In this document: piece after piece, positions 1 to 5,466 of the stretch
Layout of the letters: each line of letters begins with the position of its first letter
How positions within the stretch are numbered: the stretch's first letter is position 1
NCBI GenBank assembly: GCA_015232735.1
Contig: JADFZC010000113.1
Coordinates: forward strand, 1 to 7,593
Reading direction: 5' to 3'
DNA from: Oligoflexales bacterium
GTDB lineage: Bacteria; Bdellovibrionota; Oligoflexia; Oligoflexales; Oligoflexaceae
DNA length: 7,593 nt
Program-made: the position numbers and the translations under genes
Notes under the pieces: model-generated
Told to the model about the DNA's origin: nothing
Database searches by the model: none
Seen by the model: only the letters and a program-made list of their open reading frames with translations

Positions 1-1074
1 GATACCGGCTTGACAGGTCCTCAAGGTCCTCGCGGAGAGGTTGGAGGTTCGGGCCCTCAAGGAGTCAAGGGAGATACCGGACCGGCAGGTCTTCAAGGAG
101 AGAAGGGAGATACCGGACCGGCAGGCGCTCAAGGAGTGAAGGGTGATACCGGGCCGGCAGGTCCAAAAGGCGATACAGGCGCTCCGGGTTTACAGGGTCC
201 AAAAGGTGATGCCGGCCCAGCAGGTCCGCAGGGCCCGCAGGGTCTAAAAGGTGATACCGGCGATGTCGGTCCGGCCGGACCTCAAGGTGAAATTGGGCCT
301 AAAGGTCCTGAAGGCAAGGAAGGCCCCGCAGGCCCCCAGGGACCTGAAGGGAAGGCGGGTCCTCAAGGTCTTCAAGGCGAAAGGGGACTGCCAGGCCCTG
401 CCGGCCCTCAGGGGGTCAAGGGTGACAAAGGCGATACAGGAGCAACCGGACTCATGGGGCCGCAAGGGCCGGAAGGACCGCAAGGCTTGAGGGGAGAGAT
501 GGGCCCACAGGGTTCCAAAGGTGATAAAGGCGATACAGGACCGGCGGGTTCACAGGGTCCTCAGGGCGAAAGAGGGCCGCAAGGATATCAGGGAGTTCGT
601 GGAGAAACAGGTCCAAGCGGTCCTCAAGGGCCTCAAGGAGATCCCGGCACTACAAATATCGCGGAGCTGACTGGAACAGTACCGGTATGCTCCGCCGACA
701 AAACCATGCCTGTTTGCTTTCAGGATGAGTTTCTTAAAGTGTCCGGTTCGTACTTTATCAAAGCTCCTACATATAAGGGACAACCAGTTCAAGTGAAAAC
801 AGCAACAGAATTGGTTGCCAGTTCTTCAGTTGGGCAGTGGAACAGCATAGCGGACTTTTCCACGTCAGGGCTGACGGTTATTGTCGTTACAGCGACTATC
901 AGGACAGCTGAATCGACTGACAAGCATGCAAATACGGGAGATGACTTTAAGGTTCGGGTGTATAATAACAAAATACAGGAATTTCATAACAGCTCTCTCT
1001 TAAGCGGGCAGCCTCTTTATATAAAAATTGAATACATAAAGACGTCAACAACAGTGGCAGCTGTTTCCGACTGA
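1..1074 (+). CDS. Collagen-like repeat protein, C-terminal part (5' truncated by window)
   Basis: The reading frame is open from the first base, so the true start lies upstream. Codons 1-216 encode 72 consecutive Gly-X-Y triplets without interruption, rich in PQG, PAG, KGDTG and PKG. Bacterial collagen-like proteins form trimeric triple helices and are usually exported to the cell surface, so this is likely a surface fibre or stalk. After base 648 the composition changes to a 141-residue non-collagenous domain with mixed hydrophobic and Thr/Ser/Val content, probably beta-rich; it carries two close cysteines ([11 protein letters not shown]) near its start. Such terminal domains often trimerise the helix or bind a ligand, but I do not recognise this one. 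The collagen part is clearly richer in G and C than the C-terminal domain. The gene is convergent with the M23 peptidase gene, 13 bp away. No signal peptide or anchor can be judged because the N-terminus is missing. Confidence 0.9.
   Translation, partial: DTGLTGPQGPRGEVGGSGPQGVKGDTGPAGLQGEKGDTGPAGAQGVKGDTGPAGPKGDTGAPGLQGPKGDAGPAGPQGPQGLKGDTGDVGPAGPQGEIGPKGPEGKEGPAGPQGPEGKAGPQGLQGERGLPGPAGPQGVKGDKGDTGATGLMGPQGPEGPQGLRGEMGPQGSKGDKGDTGPAGSQGPQGERGPQGYQGVRGETGPSGPQGPQGDPGTTNIAELTGTVPVCSADKTMPVCFQDEFLKVSGSYFIKAPTYKGQPVQVKTATELVASSSVGQWNSIADFSTSGLTVIVVTATIRTAESTDKHANTGDDFKVRVYNNKIQEFHNSSLLSGQPLYIKIEYIKTSTTVAAVSD
61..168 (+). repeat. Three tandem 36-bp units in the collagen coding region
   Basis: Three consecutive 36-bp units (61-96, 97-132, 133-168) each encode a 12-residue block built around KGDTGPAG. 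The first two share an identical 23-bp core at 67-89 and 103-125, and the third differs at two positions in that core (139-161). The unit is a multiple of 9 bp, so gain or loss of a copy keeps the Gly-X-Y register. This suggests recent expansion by slippage or unequal recombination. Confidence 0.8.
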
Positions 1075-1087
1075 AAAGAAGGGCTTA

Positions 1088-2416
1088 TCATTTTGTACTG
1101 AACAGGCTGCCGTTGCGGTCTTTTCCGTTTGTTTTTAAAACCATTTCCCATTGAGGGAGCAGGGCCAGCATTTTTTCAGAGGTTTTTTTGAATGCGAGGT
1201 GGTTTTTAGGCGGTATCGGGTCAGCAGGGGGAAATTTTTTTCCAAGAGGATCTATGTACCTGTCATTTTCGTAAAAGGAAAAATGGAGATGTGGAGCTGT
1301 TGATAACCCTGTGGAACCTGCAAATCCTATTATCTGCCCCTGTTCCACTTCACTTCCATTTTTTATTATCTTTGAAATTTTGCTCATGTGCATATAAGCA
1401 CTTGAGTAAGTCGGATTATGTCTTATTTTTACCATCAGGCCAGAGTCGCCATTCCAGCCGGCAAATATGACTTTGCCTCCTCCAACTGACAGGATGGGCG
1501 TTCCAGAGGGAGCTCCATAATCAACCCCGTTATGCGGGCGAAATATTCTGTAAATCGGGTGAAATCTCCTTTTTGAAAATCGCGAGGTGATATGTATGAA
1601 TTTTAAAGGAGCTCTAAGAAACATCCGCTGAAGGCTTGTTCCGTCTGGGGCATAATATGTCGAAGAATATTTGCTTTGAGGATATTTTATTCCCGTATAG
1701 GTCGTTCCGTTGTTTACATATTCGGCGGCAAGTATCTGACCCCACGCAAATGATTTGCCTTTTGTTGAAAGTTTTTCGACCAGAAGTCGCCATTTATCTC
1801 CAGATTTGAGTTCTCTGTTGAAATCGATTTGCCAGGCAAATATGGAAGCCAGATTGCCTGCGAGCACAGGATCCATTCCGGCATTGCTGGCCGAATCCCA
1901 CAAACTTGTTGTGATTGTGCCTTTGAACGTTTCCAATTGAACTTCAACCGGATGATTTATTATTTCTGCAAACCACTTTGATTCGAGATTATCTCTTTTC
2001 ATAACGACAGTTATGGCAGGCTCAGGATCAAATTCCACCTTAAGGGGATGTTCCTTTGTCTCATCGCTCCAGGTGATGAGGAATTCAACATCGTATTTAA
2101 TCTTGTTTAAATGGTATATTTTTCTCACTGAATTGACTATTTCAAAGATTTCTTTTGCTGATATTCCTGATTTCAGAAACAGGTTGTAGACGTTGGATCT
2201 TTTGCCGAGGGTCACGACGCTGCTGGGCAGATCAGGGGGCTGAATGCTTTCAAAATTGGATACCGGGGAATCTGAACTTGAGATTGGAGGAGTCATGGGT
2301 GTTTGATCGCCTCGCACTCGAGGTTCTGATTTTTCCGGGGGATTTGAGCAATTCCATGCTGCGGCAGTAAGCAAACAAAAAATAAACCTATACCCCGGCA
2401 TCCTCAATAAAGCCAT
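1088..2416 (-). CDS. M23 family metallopeptidase, MepM/YebA-like murein endopeptidase
   Basis: This 442-residue protein is a zinc-dependent peptidoglycan endopeptidase, expected to cut peptide cross-links in the envelope. The C-terminal LytM domain (about 268-392) has the zinc ligands H295 and D299 (HNGVD) and H378 (HLH), plus the catalytic histidines H343 (YMHM) and H376, so it should be active. Residues 65-120 resemble the OapA/LysM-like N-terminal domain of MepM. Residues 125-245 match the family's middle domain, including a FAWQIDF stretch followed by KSGDKWR. The N-terminus has a hydrophobic segment (residues 10-22) ending in Cys23, but AWNC is a poor lipobox, so it could be a lipoprotein or be cleaved by signal peptidase I. 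Residues 25-64 form a Pro/Ser-rich linker. I chose the ATG at 2416 because GTGAGGG lies 3-4 nt upstream; the next ATG (codon 6) has no room for a ribosome binding site. It lies 150 bp downstream of the SH3-domain lipoprotein gene and may be co-expressed with it. Confidence 0.92.
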   Translation of the reverse strand: MALLRMPGYRFIFCLLTAAAWNCSNPPEKSEPRVRGDQTPMTPPISSSDSPVSNFESIQPPDLPSSVVTLGKRSNVYNLFLKSGISAKEIFEIVNSVRKIYHLNKIKYDVEFLITWSDETKEHPLKVEFDPEPAITVVMKRDNLESKWFAEIINHPVEVQLETFKGTITTSLWDSASNAGMDPVLAGNLASIFAWQIDFNRELKSGDKWRLLVEKLSTKGKSFAWGQILAAEYVNNGTTYTGIKYPQSKYSSTYYAPDGTSLQRMFLRAPLKFIHITSRFSKRRFHPIYRIFRPHNGVDYGAPSGTPILSVGGGKVIFAGWNGDSGLMVKIRHNPTYSSAYMHMSKISKIIKNGSEVEQGQIIGFAGSTGLSTAPHLHFSFYENDRYIDPLGKKFPPADPIPPKNHLAFKKTSEKMLALLPQWEMVLKTNGKDRNGSLFSTK

Positions 2417-2541
2417 AAACCCTCACAATTTAAAAATGTCCAACTTATAATTTATAGTCAGGATGTTATAAGAATCGGTTTTGAACAAAAAATCAACAGA
2501 AGGATTGCATGAGAAGAGTAACTGACTGGAATCTAATAACT

Positions 2542-2576
2542 TTAAAAAAGAGGCGATCGGATTTTGCTACCTCCAT
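2542..2576 (-). terminator. Weak candidate terminator after the SH3-domain lipoprotein
   Basis: On the minus strand GGAGG, just before the stop codon, can pair with CCTCT 16 nt later, and six T residues follow directly. The stem is only 4-5 bp, so termination would be partial at best and readthrough into the peptidase gene is likely. Confidence 0.25.
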
Positions 2577-3340
2577 TGGACAGGCTGCTTGCTTCGGCCT
2601 ACGGGGCCGGAAGAAAGAGTGCTTTTTTGAAGGTATAGTCCATCAGAAGTTCTGGCCCATTCACCTTCTTCCCAAATCAATGGATGATCGCCCTGTTCAT
2701 AGCTGCCGGAGGAATTGGATGGACTTTTTTCCTTGTAGTAGGGAGTTCCGCTGTTAATGACATATTTTACCATGCCTCCTGTCTGACTGGCAGCCCCGGA
2801 GGTCTTTGCATCGCCGGCGGTGCTTTCAGATGATTTATCCGGCTTTGCTGCAGCCTGATTTGCAGTACCTGAAACGGAGTTGTCGGTTGCGGGAGATGAA
2901 ATTGCTGCTTGTGATGTCTGGTTTCCAGCATTTTTGGATTTATCCTGCTGACCGGAACTTGAATTTTCCGTGACCCCTTGAACGAAGCTTTCCGGTTCTG
3001 ATGTATTAAGCGATGTGCCTTCGTCAGTCTTCATTTGCTCAGGCACATTTGCTGGCTGTTCAGTTAATGCTCCGTTACTTTGTTGGGATGCCCCCTGATT
3101 CCCACCTGGAAATTTTTCATCCTGCGCACTATTTACGCTATCGCCTTGTTCTTTACTTTGTTGGCTGGCGGAGTTGGCATTTTTGGCGCCTTGTTGCTGG
3201 TCGGCAGCATTTCCCTGTTCCCCCTGAGCATTAACGGCATCTTCCTGAGAATTTGAGCTATCAGTTGCGCAACCGGCTGGCAAAAAGGTTCCTATTCCAA
3301 GGATACTTAAAAACATTAAAAAATTTTTTACGTGTTTCAT
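2567..3340 (-). CDS. SH3-domain lipoprotein with long low-complexity linker
   Basis: The 257-residue product begins with a lysine-containing n-region and a hydrophobic core (residues 7-20). It ends its signal in PAGC with Cys24 as the likely lipidation site; Pro at -3 is unusual, but Ala-Gly at -2/-1 is typical. Residues 25-189 form a Gln/Ser/Asn/Ala/Glu-rich, probably disordered linker of about 165 residues. Residues 190-245 resemble a bacterial SH3-like domain: a KYV beta strand at the start, a central basic turn, then GEWARTSDGLYLQKSTLS, the usual 'G-x-W-x-x-x-x-G-x-Y-hydrophobic' ending. SH3b domains commonly bind peptidoglycan. The start at 3340 is preferred over an in-frame ATG eight codons earlier because AAAGGA at 3347-3352 has ideal 6-nt spacing, and translation from the upstream ATG would run through that site. 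Its neighbour is a murein endopeptidase, so a role in holding or activating wall enzymes is possible. The exact function is unknown. Confidence 0.8.
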   Translation of the reverse strand: MKHVKNFLMFLSILGIGTFLPAGCATDSSNSQEDAVNAQGEQGNAADQQQGAKNANSASQQSKEQGDSVNSAQDEKFPGGNQGASQQSNGALTEQPANVPEQMKTDEGTSLNTSEPESFVQGVTENSSSGQQDKSKNAGNQTSQAAISSPATDNSVSGTANQAAAKPDKSSESTAGDAKTSGAASQTGGMVKYVINSGTPYYKEKSPSNSSGSYEQGDHPLIWEEGEWARTSDGLYLQKSTLSSGPVGRSKQPVQWR

Positions 3341-3346
3341 TTGGAA

Positions 3347-3355
3347 TCCTTTCTC
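3347..3355 (-). promoter_or_regulatory. Ribosome binding site of the SH3-domain lipoprotein
   Basis: GAGAAAGGA on the minus strand is 6 nt upstream of the ATG at 3340. It decides the start against an in-frame ATG at 3364, which would place the site inside the coding sequence and add eight polar residues ahead of the signal peptide. Confidence 0.75.
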
Positions 3356-3389
3356 ATTAAACAAACTGCCATGTTTGCAATTTATTAAT

Positions 3390-3415
3390 TTAATGTGGTT
3401 TTAAACTCACATTAA
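3390..3415. promoter_or_regulatory. Operator-like inverted repeat upstream of the SH3-domain lipoprotein
   Basis: TTAATGTG and CACATTAA are perfect 8-bp arms separated by 10 bases that centre on TTTAAA. The site lies 50-75 bp upstream of the start at 3340, where a promoter would be expected. The arms resemble CRP-family half-sites (TGTG/CACA), but the spacing is 2 bp longer than the classical site, so the binding protein is unknown. Confidence 0.45.
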
Positions 3416-3645
3416 CATCAACATCAAAAAATGTATCGTTAGAAGTAAAAAAAACTTTAGGACAAAATTAAAAAAAATTATCAAAAAATATGTTTTTTAA
3501 TATGCATAATATTAAATAGGCAAGAATCAATAATGAAAACAGATAATAACACAGATGAGGCTCAAGTGTTTTTTTGGATGGACCATCAATGTAATAATTT
3601 AAAAGCACCCTAAAAATGGAAACAGCTGTGATATCTGCAGATGAT

Positions 3646-3674
3646 TTGTCATGCGACTGTTTTCATTGTATACA
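3646..3674 (+). promoter_or_regulatory. Sigma-70-type promoter of recJ
   Basis: TTGTCA (3646-3651) and TATACA (3669-3674) are separated by exactly 17 bp, each one mismatch from the respective consensus TTGACA and TATAAT. Transcription would start near 3680-3682, leaving a leader of about 65 nt before the TTG at 3747. Confidence 0.65.
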
Positions 3675-3681
3675 GTATACA
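3667..3681. promoter_or_regulatory. Operator-like palindrome over the recJ -10 box
   Basis: TGTATACAGTATACA is a perfect inverted repeat with 7-bp arms around a single central base. It covers the -10 element and the likely start of transcription, the classical position for a repressor site. It does not match the E. coli LexA spacing (CTGT-N8-ACAG). Confidence 0.45.
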
Positions 3682-3731
3682 CAAATCTCAGATCTGCCAG
3701 GTTTTGGGCATAGAACGGATTGACAGACATT

Positions 3732-3737
3732 GGGAGG
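3732..3737 (+). promoter_or_regulatory. Ribosome binding site deciding the recJ start
   Basis: GGGAGG ends 9 nt before the TTG at 3747. The other possible start, TTG at 3720, is only two codons after an in-frame TAG and has no comparable site at a usable distance. Confidence 0.6.
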
Positions 3738-3746
3738 AATAGGTCT

Positions 3747-5387
3747 TTGAGAAGATATTCGATCTGGCTTCAAAAAAACGCGGCAATTCCGGAGCATCCC
3801 CAAGATGTGCTTAATTTAATAAGGGAAAACAGAGGATTCAATTTCCTTGAGCAGCTTAATTATGGTGATTATGGCGTCGAGGGTGCGTTTAAAGCTGTCC
3901 TGGATGCAATTACGCAGGGGAAAAGGATCGCGCTTTATGCGGACTATGATGTTGATGGAACAATGAGCTGTGTAAGCTGGATCTGGTTTTTGGAAGCTAT
4001 CGGTTATCGGAATTTTTCATATTACATTCCCTGCAGGTTTAACGAAGGTTATGGGTTGAATCTGAATGCAATTAAAAAATTGATTGACGAGGATAAAGCA
4101 GAGCTGATTATTACAATGGATACAGGTATTACGGCCAATGTAGAAGCTTCATATTGCCGTTCTAGGGGGGTCGATTTCATTTGTACCGATCACCATAAGA
4201 TTCAGATGGATAAACTTCCTGATGGCATTATTTTAAATCCGAAGTTGCATCCGGACCCGGTTTATCAGGAGCTGTGCGGTTGCGGAGTCACCTTTGTACT
4301 GCTGAGAAAGCTGGGAAATTTCTTTCCCGTTTCAAATGAGGTTTGGACGGACATTCTCGCATTGGTTGGAATGGCTACGATTTGCGATGTAGTTCCATTA
4401 AACCAGGTAAATCACAGGCTGGCTGGTCTTGGCGTATCAGCCCTTATGAGGAGCAGCAAGAAAATTCTCACAAGACTGAGGGAAGCTTGTTCTCTTTATT
4501 ATTCGCTCGATGAAAAAGATGTTGGATATCGGGTTGGACCGCGTATCAACGCCGTAGGACGCCTTGCTCATGCGGATGCTGTCATTGAAGCGTTTACTGG
4601 AAATGATCCTGAGCCTTTGGTTCAACTTATGTATGACTGCAATGAAAAACGCAAACAGATTCAAAAGCAGATTGTATCTGAAGCTTCAGACAAGGCCATG
4701 GAACTGAAAGATGATCCGATTATTTTTCTTGGATCGGATTGGCACCAGGGAGTTGTCGGGATTGCTGCAAGCAAGGTGGCCGAGAGGTTCTGGAAACCGA
4801 CTTTTTTGTTTTGCAGGGGGGCCGAATCATACAAGGGCTCTGCAAGGTCGATCCCCGGATTCGATGTTACGGGTTTAATGTCGAAAGCTTCAAGCCTTTT
4901 TTCAAAATTTGGAGGGCATGCTGCAGCTGGAGGATTTTCCTTTCTTCCGGAAAATGAGGGGAAAATCAAAGAGCGGCTTTTGTGTGAGGCGGATGAAATC
5001 AGAAAATCAAACCCTGATATCTGGAAAAGCAACATTTCATATGACTGCGCCATTCCCCTGGAGATTGTAAAGTGGGAATTGCTTGCAGAAATTGAAAAGT
5101 TAAGGCCCTTTGGACATGGATTTGAGGAACCTGTTTTCAGAATGGATGCATATGTCGGTGATGTTCAGTTTCTCAGGGATAAAAAAACAGGTGAACAAAA
5201 ACATACAGCTGTAAGAATACGTGGGGGGCAGGGGGAAATGCAGCAGATTATGTTTTTTAACGAGGTCTGTTCCCAAGTGAAACCGGGAACCAGGATGAGT
5301 TTTCTTGTCTCACTCTCGAAAAGCCATTATCGAGGGATGACATCGCTGCTTCTTACTGGAATAGACTCAGATTTCATCAGAAACTAA
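3747..5387 (+). CDS. recJ: Single-stranded-DNA-specific exonuclease RecJ
   Basis: RecJ is the cytoplasmic DHH-family 5'-3' single-strand exonuclease of recombinational repair (RecF pathway), mismatch repair and replication-fork processing. Counting from TTG 3747 (546 residues), the DHH phosphoesterase motifs are intact: DYDVDG at 66-71, MDTG at 124-127, DHH at 148-150, and the aspartate of ICDVVPL near 214. The DHHA1 part follows with GSDWHQGVVGI at about 329-339 and KFGGHAAAGG at about 387-396, and a C-terminal OB-like domain contains RPFG at about 453. Length is close to usual for the family. No ATG is available ahead of the catalytic core, so the start is non-ATG; TTG at 3747 is preferred for its GGGAGG site, and TTG at 3720 (555 residues) is the alternative. 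The gene is monocistronic here, with its own promoter and a strong terminator overlapping its stop codon. Confidence 0.95.
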   Translation: MRRYSIWLQKNAAIPEHPQDVLNLIRENRGFNFLEQLNYGDYGVEGAFKAVLDAITQGKRIALYADYDVDGTMSCVSWIWFLEAIGYRNFSYYIPCRFNEGYGLNLNAIKKLIDEDKAELIITMDTGITANVEASYCRSRGVDFICTDHHKIQMDKLPDGIILNPKLHPDPVYQELCGCGVTFVLLRKLGNFFPVSNEVWTDILALVGMATICDVVPLNQVNHRLAGLGVSALMRSSKKILTRLREACSLYYSLDEKDVGYRVGPRINAVGRLAHADAVIEAFTGNDPEPLVQLMYDCNEKRKQIQKQIVSEASDKAMELKDDPIIFLGSDWHQGVVGIAASKVAERFWKPTFLFCRGAESYKGSARSIPGFDVTGLMSKASSLFSKFGGHAAAGGFSFLPENEGKIKERLLCEADEIRKSNPDIWKSNISYDCAIPLEIVKWELLAEIEKLRPFGHGFEEPVFRMDAYVGDVQFLRDKKTGEQKHTAVRIRGGQGEMQQIMFFNEVCSQVKPGTRMSFLVSLSKSHYRGMTSLLLTGIDSDFIRN

Positions 5388-5421
5388 AAAAAAAGACCAA
5401 CAGTATATGTTGGTCTTCTTC
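5386..5421. terminator. Bidirectional Rho-independent terminator between recJ and the converging lipoprotein gene
   Basis: AAGACCAACA (5393-5402) pairs perfectly with TGTTGGTCTT (5408-5417) around a 5-nt loop. Nine A residues (5386-5394) precede it and CTTCTTTT follows it. On the minus strand the hairpin is therefore followed by nine Ts, an excellent terminator for the lipoprotein gene. On the plus strand the tail is a weaker C/T-rich run serving recJ. Confidence 0.88.
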
Positions 5422-5430
5422 TTTTCTATG

Positions 5431-5453
5431 CCAAGAGGGAATTCCTCTCTTGG
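5431..5453. terminator. Second hairpin between the convergent genes
   Basis: CCAAGAG and CTCTTGG form a 7-bp stem with a 9-nt loop, between the main terminator and the stop of the minus-strand gene. On the plus strand TTTAGTTTAG follows, a poor T-tract. It may back up termination or protect the 3' end of the minus-strand mRNA. Confidence 0.4.
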
Positions 5454-5466
5454 TTTAGTTTAGATC

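Larger units (their letters stand above)
3341..3746. other. AT-rich divergent intergenic region between the lipoprotein gene and recJ
   Basis: About 400 bp separate two diverging genes. The middle (about 3425-3530) is very A/T-rich with five A-tracts of 4-8 bases and one T-tract, and is probably curved. The lipoprotein-proximal side holds an 8-bp inverted repeat (3390-3415), and the recJ-proximal side holds a good promoter with an overlapping palindrome (3646-3681). I found no convincing coding frame or RNA gene in 3420-3640. Confidence 0.7.

Noticed and set aside
244..792. Open frames on the minus strand and in another plus frame inside the collagen region
   Set aside because: The G/C-rich Gly-X-Y repeat gives few stops in the other frames; the products are Arg/Leu-rich low-complexity shadows without ribosome binding sites.
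2509..2757. Plus-strand 82-codon frame opposite the SH3-domain lipoprotein
   Set aside because: It lies almost wholly opposite a well-supported gene, has no recognisable domain, and its composition is what the antisense of that gene predicts.
3390..3415. Classical CRP binding site
   Set aside because: The TGTG/CACA arms are separated by 10 bases instead of 8; kept only as an operator-like dyad.
3656..3676. E. coli-type LexA box upstream of recJ
   Set aside because: ACTGT and ACAGT are 11 bases apart, while the CTGT-N8-ACAG consensus needs 8; another repressor remains possible.
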